Assembly (NCBI GenBank): GCA_965116055.1
Contig: OZ220466.1
Location: forward strand, 558,001 to 622,000
DNA: 64,000 bases
Direction: 5' to 3'
Source of the DNA: Bin55 sp965116055
GTDB lineage: Bacteria; Pseudomonadota; Gammaproteobacteria; Pseudomonadales; Azotimanducaceae
Positions 38,011-46,690 of this stretch are shown here, piece by piece. The translations under genes were made by a program, and so were the position numbers. Numbering within the stretch: the first letter of the stretch is position 1; every line of letters begins with the position of its first letter. The notes beneath the pieces were generated by a model. The model worked only from the letters and a program-made list of their open reading frames with translations, was not told the origin of the DNA and searched no databases.

Positions 38011-38958
38011 TTATTTAGGAATATTTAGTTTAAGATCTGAATCTAATGAAATATTGTCCCTAGGAGGATTGTAATAGGGTATCCTTCTATCTTTGTTACG
38101 GTCCAGGATTGTTAAACGTTCCATGAAACGTCTGTGCGGCCAAAAATCTCCACTAGCTGTGTGTAAGACGCATCGATTGTCCCACATAGCGATCGTACCT
38201 GGTTCCCATTTCAACCGGCATGTGTATTCAGGTCGGCCTTCTTGTAATTTCATTTCCCATAACAGTGCGCGTTGTTCATCTTCGGGTATGTTGTGTTCGT
38301 CTGCAAACTTGCGTACAAATCCTTGCTGAACGTACAGGGTCGTTCGCAAGGTTTCAGGATGAGTGCGAGCGACAGGATGGACCGAAATGGGTGTCTTACC
38401 GTCCATTTGGTGACCAATCCCTCCTATGTGCACTGCTCTTAAGTGCTCAACGCGTTCTTTGGTTGCTTTAGATAGACCTTCCCACATACTGTAGCAATCG
38501 CAAAAGCAAGTATCACCGCCAATAGGTGGTGCTTCTCGGCACATCAATACAGATGCCATCGGCGGTTTACGCTGCCATGTGGCATCTGCGTGCCACCCGC
38601 TCGCAGCATTCGGCACAGCAGCATCTGATGGTAACACCAGCATGTTCGGGATGTCTTTGACTTTGACTTGCTGATTCAGGTCATACGGTGAATTTGGCAC
38701 ATGGTCTTTCTCACCGAACGGCATACCAACGACGCCAAAAAATTCGACGAAATTGACCATTTGTTTGCGGGTAAGGTGACCTTGATCGCGAAATGCAAGG
38801 ACGCGCCGATCAAGCCAAAGTTTGCGAAGAAAGGTGATCATCTCTGGGTCTTCAAGATCGGTGGCTAGGTTGATTCCGTGTACCGCCGTCCCTATACTCG
38901 GTTGCAGTGGTTCGAGTTTTAAGTCGATTCCGCAAACGGTGACGGGCTTGTACCACAC
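38011..38958 (-). CDS. TauD-type Fe(II)/2-oxoglutarate dioxygenase, cut off from its 5' end by an IS
   Basis: The frame encodes an apparently complete TauD/TfdA catalytic domain. It opens LKLEPLQPSIGTAVHGINL, then has the metal motif GWHADATW (H-x-D), a distal histidine near NRCVLHTASGDFW and RFMERLTI with the 2-oxoglutarate arginine. It should hydroxylate a small substrate with Fe(II), O2 and 2-oxoglutarate. The frame continues upstream into the IS end. The GTG at 38958 (VWYKPVTV) is the first plausible internal start, though without a Shine-Dalgarno. The original start probably lies beyond the IS at 40778. The IS transposase points the same way, so readthrough could still express this part. 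Activity is uncertain. Confidence 0.75.
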   Translation of the reverse strand: MWYKPVTVCGIDLKLEPLQPSIGTAVHGINLATDLEDPEMITFLRKLWLDRRVLAFRDQGHLTRKQMVNFVEFFGVVGMPFGEKDHVPNSPYDLNQQVKVKDIPNMLVLPSDAAVPNAASGWHADATWQRKPPMASVLMCREAPPIGGDTCFCDCYSMWEGLSKATKERVEHLRAVHIGGIGHQMDGKTPISVHPVARTHPETLRTTLYVQQGFVRKFADEHNIPEDEQRALLWEMKLQEGRPEYTCRLKWEPGTIAMWDNRCVLHTASGDFWPHRRFMERLTILDRNKDRRIPYYNPPRDNISLDSDLKLNIPK

Positions 38959-38994
38959 TGTTCCGAATGAGCCAGCCACTAACGTGTTGTCTAG

Positions 38995-40579
38995 GAGCCT
39001 GCGCTGTAAGAAAGCATGCGACTTGGTGAATCGTCCGGAGTCGCAGACATGCGACATCTTTGTGCGAGCATCGTCAGGCTTCAGGCCAGGGCATGGTGAT
39101 CCGGCGCCTCAAAGCAGCCTGAATCGGCCTTGGACCCTAAAATCAGCCCTTGATGAGCCCCATAGTCGACGCATCCAGGTCAATCCCGGTCATGTGGCTG
39201 CAAGACATCCACGCATCCGCTTGATATTCAACGCCAGGCACACCAAGTCCCACTCGCCGCGCACGTTGTCAAGCCCACGCAGGCTGAACCGTCGAAATCC
39301 TAGTGCTTGCTTGATCCATCCGATCGGCGCCTCGACAAGCCATTTACGCTCAGCATATTGCGCACGGCCAGCCTTGGTCGCCAGCTTTTTTGCCATGCGT
39401 GCCCGCGCCGGATACTTGCGCGCGTCAACCGCGGCCTGGCGCCGGCCCTCTCGACCCAACGCCACATAGCCGTCCACCCCACGCGCCTCCAGTTCCTCGA
39501 GATCCGCCTCGTTGCAATAACCCGCATCGGCCAGCACCGTCTCCGGACGCTTGCCATGAACCGCTTGCAATGCATCCAACGGCTTGGTCAATTGCCCCTG
39601 GTCGTTAGGATTCGACGACACCTCCGCCGAGACGATCATCTGGTGCTCGCCATCCACCGCCACCTGGGCGTTGTAGCACTGTTGGAAGCCTTCCGTCGAG
39701 GTCTTCATGATGCGACTTTCCGGGTCGGTGAAATTGTCCTGCGACTTCTCCTCCGGCTCCCCATACGCACGCTTGTTGCCACGCCCACGCGTCGGGTCGC
39801 GCTCTTCGTCCCCGGGCTGCCGACCACGCGCCTCATCCGCCTCACGCGCACGCGCCTCAAGACGAGCCTTCGCTTCCCGGATCGCGTCCAACCGATCCTC
39901 GCGACGACGCAATTCAGCCGGCAACTCGTCGCCCCGAGACGCCGGACCCCAACGTTCGTCCTCCGCCTCGTCAACGGTTTGCGCCTGCTCCAGCAACAAC
40001 TCGATCTCCGCCTGTAAACGACGTTCTTCCTCCTGCATGCGCGCGTAACTCATCGCCTTCCGTTTGGATGCGTTCGCACGCACCTTGGTCCCGTCAATCG
40101 CCAACTTGCCAAAGTTCGCCACGCCCAACTCGGACGCCAACCGCACCACCTCCACAAACAGCCGCTTGAAGTCCGCCAGATGACGGTGGCGGAACTCGCA
40201 GATCGTCCGATGGTTCGGAAAGTTCCCCGCCCCCAGGAACCGATACGCCACGTCTTCCTCCATCTTGCGCGCCAGACCGCGGGAGGAAAACGTGCTCGTC
40301 GCATACCCGTAGATCAGCACCTTCAACATCATGCGCGGTTCGTAGGGCGACTTGCGACGACCATCGCCTTCATACGGCGCATACAACGCACTCAAATCCA
40401 AACCGTCCACCAGATCGCTGACATGGTGCGCCAAATGACCCTCCGGCAGCCAATCCTTTAGATCCGGCGGCAACAACATACGTTGATCCGGACAATACGG
40501 GCGAAACGTCGTCGGCATCTCGAAGACTCCATGCGCTATATGTGTATTATCCCGTATTCAGTTTCTACGGCGCAGGCTC
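38995..40579 (-). mobile_element. IS1182-like insertion sequence, 1585 bp
   Basis: The ends are the inverted repeats GAGCCTGCGCTGTA (38995-39008) and GAGCCTGCGCCGTA (complement of 40566-40579), 13 of 14 matching. Both are flanked outside by CTAG (38991-38994 and 40580-40583), a 4-base target duplication. The element holds one transposase gene and is visibly more G+C-rich than the flanking DNA. Taking it out together with one CTAG joins two open frames without a shift, which supports these exact ends. Confidence 0.85.
39190..40518 (-). CDS. IS1182-family DDE transposase
   Basis: The 442-residue protein begins MPTTFRPYCPDQRMLLPP, followed by the N-terminal DNA-binding region (PYEPRMMLKVLIYGYATSTFSSR, GNFPNHRTICEFRHRH). 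The DDE catalytic core is visible as KLAIDGTKVRANAS, VLADAGYCNEADLE and the late ERKWLVEAPIGWIKQALGFRRF, with a charged helical insert at about residues 160-260. It is full length with no stop or frameshift, so the element may be active. It catalyses cut-and-paste movement of the element between its terminal repeats. Confidence 0.92.
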   Translation of the reverse strand: MPTTFRPYCPDQRMLLPPDLKDWLPEGHLAHHVSDLVDGLDLSALYAPYEGDGRRKSPYEPRMMLKVLIYGYATSTFSSRGLARKMEEDVAYRFLGAGNFPNHRTICEFRHRHLADFKRLFVEVVRLASELGVANFGKLAIDGTKVRANASKRKAMSYARMQEEERRLQAEIELLLEQAQTVDEAEDERWGPASRGDELPAELRRREDRLDAIREAKARLEARAREADEARGRQPGDEERDPTRGRGNKRAYGEPEEKSQDNFTDPESRIMKTSTEGFQQCYNAQVAVDGEHQMIVSAEVSSNPNDQGQLTKPLDALQAVHGKRPETVLADAGYCNEADLEELEARGVDGYVALGREGRRQAAVDARKYPARARMAKKLATKAGRAQYAERKWLVEAPIGWIKQALGFRRFSLRGLDNVRGEWDLVCLALNIKRMRGCLAAT

Positions 40580-40583
40580 CTAG

Positions 40584-40778
40584 GGCTTGAATACCTTCTG
40601 CCATCTCCTTTCGACTCTTGGAATTTGGGAAACGAGATGCTGCGACCACACCAAGGGGTGTACCTTGTGAAGGTGGCTTGTCGGCTTTGGCGCGTTCGGT
40701 TCGCTGTAGGTACAGCGGATTATTGGTTAACTGAGAATCTTGGGGTGTATTGCTAATAATCGTGTCTTGGTTGTGCAT
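40584..40778 (-). pseudogene. Probable 5' fragment of the IS-interrupted dioxygenase gene
   Basis: From the ATG at 40778 there are 65 open codons up to the CTAG at the IS edge. Joined to the codons after the other CTAG (38990 downward), the frame continues as GIQA-L-DNTLVAGSFGTVWYKP into the dioxygenase, giving a 392-residue product. The 65 residues are polar and carry no motif, so they may be a non-catalytic extension. The in-frame junction and ATG start support this, but a chance match cannot be ruled out. Confidence 0.5.
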
Positions 40779-41008
40779 CGCTCAGGTTTATGGAACTCTA
40801 AGGAGAGTGTACGTTATTTTAGGAGACCTTTCGAATTTAGCTACCATGCCAACAAAGAGTTTATTGACTAAGACAATTGCTGCCAGCGCTGCGTTTTCAT
40901 CCGACCCACCTACTTTATGACTTCTGAAATTCGCTGCACGACTTTATGCACTAAAAAGTGTCTAAGTTTGTTGGTGGTTGCCGCAAAAGGTAACGAGTTG
41001 GTTCTTTC

Positions 41009-41914
41009 GTGGCGTTCAAGTTGTTTCGTAGGTTTTTATTGTTTGTTGGCGTTCTAAGCGCGACGGGAAATATGAGTGACGAGGCTGCTCCATCCAATGC
41101 GTTCAGTTTTGGTCAACCATCTACTTTCCGTCATGGTTCGATGCTACAAAAGGAATTATTGTTGCAAATTGCTGATAGTGAATTCAGCCTAGCGCATCTG
41201 AAACAAGGCGATCAAGATTTACTAAAAGAAGCCCTTCGAACCAGCGCGATTGAAGTTCATGACAGTTGTGTCGTCAAGGTAGTTACAGAAGGCCATTTAG
41301 CTGCTTTTTTCAGAAAACATGACGTTCGGGAACGCCGTCAATTTGATCCCAAATTGGGTATGTTAGTGGACGAGATGCGTGACGATAGCGTGACGAAATG
41401 GGAGAAGATGACTGGCGAATACACAGAGTATCCGTATCCACTGGGCGAGGAACAATTGATTCCTCGAATTATTCCTATCAATCTGAGCACGGTTCGCGTT
41501 TTAACACGTAACAGTGCGAATATATCTTTCACTGCCAGACCATCGGCACTTCTGTTTGAGAAAATGGCCCCTGAAGATCGCATACTAAACGAGAAACAAA
41601 TGGTTATCGAATTCGATGTTGATCCAACATTGAGACGTTTGACGAATTTGAATTTGATGCTAGACCGAGGCGTGCGAGTCTATTTTGGTGTTAGGATTTC
41701 AGAATTTAAGGTTGAGTATACGTTTGAAAACCATACGGGGTTGAATCGTAATGTGTTGAAGCGTGTACATCATCGTATGAATGGGCGAATTGGATGGGTG
41801 TTTCGTCCGAAGTTTGATTTCACCTCTGAATTAACCTACGGGGATTGCCTTGGGGAACTCAAGGATCGTTCGTATTTATTCGCGGCTATTGAGGCAATCC
41901 GCGGACTTGAGTGA
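41009..41914 (+). CDS. Secreted protein of unknown function
   Basis: I do not recognise this 301-residue protein. It starts at GTG 41009 and has a basic N-terminus with a hydrophobic core (LFRRFLLFVGVLSATG) that looks like a signal peptide, so it is likely periplasmic. The rest is mixed alpha/beta with many charged residues. The late part alternates as beta strands (MVIEFDVDP, VRVYFGVRISEFKVEYTF, GRIGWVFRPKFDFTSELTYG), suggesting a barrel-like or beta-sandwich end. Only two cysteines remain in the mature part, in DSCVVKV and YGDCLGE. Neighbours give no hint of function. Confidence 0.65.
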   Translation: MAFKLFRRFLLFVGVLSATGNMSDEAAPSNAFSFGQPSTFRHGSMLQKELLLQIADSEFSLAHLKQGDQDLLKEALRTSAIEVHDSCVVKVVTEGHLAAFFRKHDVRERRQFDPKLGMLVDEMRDDSVTKWEKMTGEYTEYPYPLGEEQLIPRIIPINLSTVRVLTRNSANISFTARPSALLFEKMAPEDRILNEKQMVIEFDVDPTLRRLTNLNLMLDRGVRVYFGVRISEFKVEYTFENHTGLNRNVLKRVHHRMNGRIGWVFRPKFDFTSELTYGDCLGELKDRSYLFAAIEAIRGLE

Positions 41915-42069
41915 AGGCTGGTTCGCGCATGCACGGCGAGGATCGCGTGCTCGCTAACATTCATTCTTCATTTCACTGATGTCGTTAGTTCCAATGAACC
42001 TTATATTGAAGTCTATACAAGCATCAAGAGAGCGTCCTAAAAGTCGATAGCCGGTTGATTAATAGGCCC

Positions 42070-43266
42070 TTACATACTGTTTGTTGTTGCGAGTTTCTCC
42101 ATTCGGTTGGCTAGCGCAGACTGAAAACCTGAGAGTGACCAGATTGACCGTCGTTGCGGCATGAACTCGGCAACATCTAATTCTTCGATCGCTGCGTTCA
42201 TCCGTTTTAATCCCTTTTGAACTAATTCGAATGCCCTTTCGTTATCAAGAGACAACTGCCCTGCAGCTATCACAGGTACGGTCATAGCGGTTACGTAACT
42301 TTTACGGTATGCATGCCAACATTCATCTAGACTCCATTGTGCGCCACCATCTCTATACGTGATTTCGTGGTATTCCGAGACGATCTCACGTTCGATTCGA
42401 CGGCGAACTTCAGGTTCCAAACTACCAGCCATGAAATAGGAGACATCGGACATGCCGACGCCGATCCCGTTGGTTTGCCAATCAATGACGACGAGTTCAT
42501 TATTACCCTGTCCATTGAAAAACATGTTGTCAATACGATAGTCGCCGTGGTTGAGCGTTTTAGGACCCTGACCAATTTCGCGATAGTGTCCGGCGAGAGT
42601 ATCGCCGAAAGCACGAATTAGATCTTTGCTGTCAGGGGAAAGATCGGCATCAAATATATCAAGTACTTTTGTAACGCAATGACGAAATCCTATGTGTATC
42701 TTTATAGTAAAACTTGGCTTAACGAGTGAAAAATAGGTGTTTAAGGGCGGCTCGCGTTCCTTCTGCCAAAATTGAGCATGTAGCTTTGCAAGGTGGCGGA
42801 TAGCGAGTTTGCCTTGTTCTGCAGTACCGCCACGCAACTGACTACAAACCTGTAAGTCTTTTAAATCTTCAAGCAAGAGTACAAAATCATGACTCTTTGG
42901 GTCGAAGTCCGAGTAATACACCTTCGGTACGCGCATTGATGCCAACGATGCGATGTTCCGGTAGAACGCAACTTCCTTCTGGTACAGGAGAAAAGTTTTG
43001 GCGACCTTAAGACTTTGCGGGTCGTCGGTACGAATCTTGACGACGATTGAGGTTGAGTCAATTTGCGATGAGGGTGAGTAATGAATAGTGCAGCGATACA
43101 ACCCGCCTATGAGTCCAATCCCCGTACCGATGGTTTCGACATCAATATCGTATACGGGGTCTTTTAACATGCCGCTTGTATATTGAAGCGCTTGCGTCAA
43201 CCATGCTTGGGTGAGATCTTCTTTACTGGTTGGAATAGGAAGGTCGCTCATTACTTTTGCGTTCAA
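42070..43266 (-). CDS. Aminoglycoside-phosphotransferase-fold kinase (EcKinase-like)
   Basis: The 398-residue protein has the APH-type kinase core. STSIVVKIRTDDP contains the ATP-binding lysine, DFVLLLEDLKDL is the hinge, LNHGDYRIDNMFF contains the catalytic HGDxxxxN pattern, and VIDWQTNGIG supplies the metal-binding aspartate. The EDLKDL and DWQ patterns and the size match the ecdysteroid-kinase-like/DUF1679 group found in many marine and actinobacterial genomes. Its substrate is unknown, and antibiotic resistance should not be assumed. The AlkD-like gene lies 24 bases upstream on the same strand, so they may be co-transcribed. Confidence 0.83.
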   Translation of the reverse strand: MNAKVMSDLPIPTSKEDLTQAWLTQALQYTSGMLKDPVYDIDVETIGTGIGLIGGLYRCTIHYSPSSQIDSTSIVVKIRTDDPQSLKVAKTFLLYQKEVAFYRNIASLASMRVPKVYYSDFDPKSHDFVLLLEDLKDLQVCSQLRGGTAEQGKLAIRHLAKLHAQFWQKEREPPLNTYFSLVKPSFTIKIHIGFRHCVTKVLDIFDADLSPDSKDLIRAFGDTLAGHYREIGQGPKTLNHGDYRIDNMFFNGQGNNELVVIDWQTNGIGVGMSDVSYFMAGSLEPEVRRRIEREIVSEYHEITYRDGGAQWSLDECWHAYRKSYVTAMTVPVIAAGQLSLDNERAFELVQKGLKRMNAAIEELDVAEFMPQRRSIWSLSGFQSALANRMEKLATTNSM

Positions 43267-43290
43267 CCGCGCCCGGCTGGACCCAATATC

Positions 43291-44037
43291 CTAACTGATC
43301 GCGCGCTTTCGTCGTTCTCGCCATGCTCGTTGATGACTTTTTCCCATTCGTGCTGTCGCGCGTGTCAGTGCGACGCTACCGATGCGAGTTAGGTGTTCGG
43401 TCAAAAATGACACGATGGCATCTGGATATTTTCGAGACATTTCTCGCAAAACCCAACCCGCGGCTAATTGCATATAGCGTCGATGATCTCCCACACAACG
43501 TTCAACCATGGGCAGCACTACCTCAGGTGGTAGAAACGCTGAGTTCTTACCCGTATAGTGAATAAGGCTTACGATGGAGATTCTCTTAGGCCATAGTTCT
43601 TGTGCTAGGTTCCATTCTTGTAGCGTTGGAAAGACCTGTTCAAGGTTCGCTTCTAAGACGTAAGAGAATACCCAACTCATGTCGTCTGCGTGCGCCCAAT
43701 TTTCGACGCGTTGCACCCAATTTTTAATTGTTGGCCAGAGATACGGTGGCGCATGTTGGCGTACGCGTAAGCGAAGGTAATCCAAGGCACAGAAGAGCAC
43801 GTCACCGTTGTTCGAGTACATAAACAAATCGTCCCAGATTGCCAGAATCCGGTGATCCGATTGATCGTAAAACGAAAATCCAGTCCGGCTTAATTTGCGC
43901 CGCTCTGGCACGGTTACGCCAGCATAAACTAATTCAGATCTCCGATCTCTCGCTGCCGCTTGAGCAAGCTGCTCGCGTCCAATGGCCATCAAAGATGTGA
44001 GCACTTCATCATGGTATTCGGTAAATCTCATGATCAC
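43291..44037 (-). CDS. AlkD-like DNA alkylation repair family protein
   Basis: This 248-residue all-helical protein resembles the DNA alkylation repair (AlkC/AlkD) HEAT-like family. Visible segments include WDDLFMYSNNGDVLFCALDYL, VENWAHADDMSWVFSYVLE and the RRYMQLAAGWVLREMSRKYPD helix pair. AlkD enzymes excise bulky N-alkylpurines without base flipping. The aspartate in NWAHADDMS may correspond to the family's catalytic aspartate. Similarity is moderate, so function as a glycosylase is a guess. Confidence 0.7.
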   Translation of the reverse strand: MIMRFTEYHDEVLTSLMAIGREQLAQAAARDRRSELVYAGVTVPERRKLSRTGFSFYDQSDHRILAIWDDLFMYSNNGDVLFCALDYLRLRVRQHAPPYLWPTIKNWVQRVENWAHADDMSWVFSYVLEANLEQVFPTLQEWNLAQELWPKRISIVSLIHYTGKNSAFLPPEVVLPMVERCVGDHRRYMQLAAGWVLREMSRKYPDAIVSFLTEHLTRIGSVALTRATARMGKSHQRAWRERRKRAIS

Positions 44038-44212
44038 CTCATTGTGCCGATAGACATTCGGGGCGAAAACATGTAAAGCTCAGGACTGCAGATTATTGGG
44101 TCGAAAATTGGCTGGGCGAATCAGAAATGAGCGGCGCACATGCCAAGGAACGCCATCCTACATAGAATGCTATTTATAATTCGCCTGATTAACCATTTAA
44201 CTGAAGCCCTGC

Positions 44213-44683
44213 ATGGCGAAAACAAGACTTTTAGCTATCGAACCGAAATCACTGCCCGTACATATCGGAAGCGGCTATCCATATCCACATTCAAGACCCT
44301 GCGTAAACCGTGAAAAGCGAATTTTAGGGGATGCGTTCGATTTATCTGATTTCGGCGTGAATATTGTGAGACTGCCGGCTGGCGCATGGTCTTCGCACCG
44401 CCACTGGCATTCCATTGAAGACGAGTTTATATACATTTTGCAAGGCAACCCGACGCTTGTGACCGATGCGGGTGAAGATGAGCTAAAACCGGGTCTATGC
44501 GTGGGATTCAAGGCGGGAGACGCAAACGGTCATCATCTCGTAAATCACACCGACCGGGATGTGGTTTATCTAGAAATTGGCAGTCGGCGCGAAGGCGATC
44601 AAGTGGACTATTCTGACATAGATATGCAAATCAAGAGTCACAATGACGGTTTCTTACACAAAGATGGGTCACCCTACAGCTAA
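44213..44683 (+). CDS. Cupin-domain protein
   Basis: The 156-residue protein contains one cupin barrel. Motif 1 is SSHRHWHSIEDEFIYILQG (histidines and glutamate as metal ligands) and motif 2 is FKAGDANGHHLVNHTDRD. DEFIYILQGNPTLVTDAGE is common in the group annotated as transcriptional regulators or sugar-binding cupins, yet this protein has no DNA-binding domain. It probably binds a metal and small ligand; the reaction is unknown. It is a single gene, divergent from the AlkD-like gene. Confidence 0.85.
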   Translation: MAKTRLLAIEPKSLPVHIGSGYPYPHSRPCVNREKRILGDAFDLSDFGVNIVRLPAGAWSSHRHWHSIEDEFIYILQGNPTLVTDAGEDELKPGLCVGFKAGDANGHHLVNHTDRDVVYLEIGSRREGDQVDYSDIDMQIKSHNDGFLHKDGSPYS

Positions 44684-44835
44684 GTACCCGCGAAAAATTC
44701 TAGGTGTTCGATCAACATGACATGGCATATTGCAAGATCATGGTTTTGATATAGTAAGAATTACTTTCGTGCGCGGTTGTCTAAAGCCCTGAGAGAAGCC
44801 AAAAATGACCAATTTCGGCGTAGGAGCTGAGCACA

Positions 44836-45252
44836 TTGCAACCAGGTGATATTGTCTCGCGACGTAAAGGTGTATTTATGCATCACGGGATTCTGCTAGA
44901 AGATAGCTCGGTCCTTCACATAACCCCCTTTAAAGGTCGTCATCGGTCGACGATGGGCGAATTCAGCAAGAACAAGAAAGTCTATGCGTCCAATCATCGA
45001 CAGGAGGTGCGGGATCGAACCTTGGCAAACCTGGACCTAAATGATTGTGATCCCTATAACCCTTTTACGAACAACTGCGAACATCTCGTTACGCGGGCAA
45101 CGAAAAATGAAGCGACGAGTCCGCAATTGCGTGGTTGGATAGCTGGAATCGCTTGTGCGGCGATTGGGCTTGCATTCACCCGACATCCCGCTGTCGCGAT
45201 GGCTGGTTTCGCGTTAGGTAAGAAGCTAGGATCTCGTGCCAGACTAATGTGA
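44836..45252 (+). CDS. LRAT-like NlpC/P60-superfamily protein with C-terminal membrane segment
   Basis: The 138-residue protein begins MQPGDIVSRRKGVFMHHGILL and has VLHITPFKG and NNCEHLV. These match the LRAT domain, in which a histidine in the H-x-G-I/V stretch (H16 or H17), a second histidine (H28) and a cysteine of NCEH (C81) form the acyl-transfer site. A hydrophobic segment at about residues 99-127 (GWIAGIACAAIGLAF) should anchor it in the membrane, as in eukaryotic LRAT-domain phospholipid enzymes. The start is TTG at 44836 with AGGAG nine bases upstream. Activity in bacteria is poorly known; phospholipase or acyltransferase is plausible. Confidence 0.78.
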   Translation: MQPGDIVSRRKGVFMHHGILLEDSSVLHITPFKGRHRSTMGEFSKNKKVYASNHRQEVRDRTLANLDLNDCDPYNPFTNNCEHLVTRATKNEATSPQLRGWIAGIACAAIGLAFTRHPAVAMAGFALGKKLGSRARLM

Positions 45253-45273
45253 GTAAGTCTCCCAATGGCCTCG

Positions 45274-46497
45274 TTATTCGCTTAAACTTTTAACAAGATC
45301 AACTGCGACATTCCTAGTTCGCATCGCAGCATCTAGGTCGACATTGTTGGTCATGCGGTCGTCTGGATGGTGAAACAGATCGTTCGATCCTAATAACGAG
45401 ACATATGTCCCACCAGCATCAAAGATATTACGAGCTTCACCGCCCGGGCGAATAGAGCCGTCAATTTCATCTGCAACTTCCACGTTGTGGGCTTCTAGTG
45501 ATGTAAAGAGCGCTAATTTCATTCGATCGTTAGCATACTGCGCTCGGATCCGGCAACCCTTTGCTGCGAAGTTAGCACCCAAATGTACCCACGCGTGCGC
45601 GTTGGTTGCTAAGTTAGCGTGTTGGTCGAGAAAGTACTCTAGCCCCACATGACCGAGTTCATGACCAGTGTTAGCGGTAAAAATAACGTCGCGTCGTGGA
45701 CGATGCGCAGCGAGTTCTCGTGCTGCAGCCAGCCATGCTGCGATACCGCCGCATCGTTCAGCTGTACTCGTCCACCATGAACTCTTGGGCGTCATTACTA
45801 CCAATGGGGCAAGGTCCGAATCGTGTCCCGCGATGTGTAGCTCGACATTGGTTGCAATTGTTCGTTCGATTTGAAAGTCAACGCGAAGTTTCGCTTTCGT
45901 TCCTTGATCAGCGCAAGCCTTGAGCTGCGCTTCATATTCCCTATCAAGGAGCAGTGCCGGCACGCGGTGCGGCGACTTAAACGAATCGGCATTGAGCATG
46001 GTAATGCCTGGCGTGGTATTGCGAGAGATGCCAATCAAGGCTCGGTAGGTTGAGCCCATGAGGTGGCGTGGTAATTGATGGTCTTGTGATTTTCCGCCCA
46101 TAGCTGCCGAACCAACCCCTATCGTACCTTCTTCACCAAAATTGGCGAGCGTACCTTCAAGCGTCCCGTTGGTTTCGCCGCCGTCGAATAAAGGAATTCC
46201 ATTGAGGCGTTGTCCATTGATCTCAACCCACGCTTCGGTGGGTACTCGACGTTGGAACGGAAACTGAATCGTTTTCGCAGTTACTTGAGATGCAGCTAAC
46301 CGGCTTACCAATGCCTCGGATGTGCGTTGATCTCCGACCGTGCCCGTGCGATGTTCGGGTTGAGTATCCCAGACACGAATATCCTCAACGAGATCGGCGA
46401 ATGCTAGTTCTTCCGCACCGGTTAGACTTTTTTTAGCTGCATGAAAACCTTTGCTCAGTACAGTTGAAGATATTTGCTGCACGCTATCTGCATTCAT
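45274..46497 (-). CDS. M28-like peptidase homolog with altered metal site
   Basis: The 407-residue protein follows the aminopeptidase M28 layout. A protease-associated-like insert lies around residues 110-200. The catalytic domain has RRDVIFTANTGHELGHVGLEYFLDQ (GHELGH at 278-283) and LLGSNDLFHHPDDR near the end. In active M28 enzymes the strand before the GGxAALLExAR helix ends in HxD, a zinc ligand. Here it reads VVMTPKSSWWTSTAERCGGI (residues 233-252), with no such histidine. It has no signal peptide, so it would be cytoplasmic. It may be inactive as a peptidase, bind one metal, or have another function. Confidence 0.72.
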   Translation of the reverse strand: MNADSVQQISSTVLSKGFHAAKKSLTGAEELAFADLVEDIRVWDTQPEHRTGTVGDQRTSEALVSRLAASQVTAKTIQFPFQRRVPTEAWVEINGQRLNGIPLFDGGETNGTLEGTLANFGEEGTIGVGSAAMGGKSQDHQLPRHLMGSTYRALIGISRNTTPGITMLNADSFKSPHRVPALLLDREYEAQLKACADQGTKAKLRVDFQIERTIATNVELHIAGHDSDLAPLVVMTPKSSWWTSTAERCGGIAAWLAAARELAAHRPRRDVIFTANTGHELGHVGLEYFLDQHANLATNAHAWVHLGANFAAKGCRIRAQYANDRMKLALFTSLEAHNVEVADEIDGSIRPGGEARNIFDAGGTYVSLLGSNDLFHHPDDRMTNNVDLDAAMRTRNVAVDLVKSLSE

Positions 46498-46690
46498 AGA
46501 TATCGCCTTTGAGCCTGTCGGAAAGCTCCTCAGCTATCTTGATTTGACGAAAGATCAATTTCATATATTCTTATATTTCGATGAGTTGCATTGAGATAGA
46601 GTATCCGAACCAGCGGATTCTGTGCTTTTCCAACAGCTTCTTTCAATGAATATATCTTGATGAGAGAGGGCGACTCTCAATGTACCTGAT

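Noticed and set aside
42070..43266. APH-fold kinase as an antibiotic-resistance gene
   Set aside because: Size and EDLKDL/DWQ patterns fit the EcKinase-like group rather than aminoglycoside phosphotransferases.
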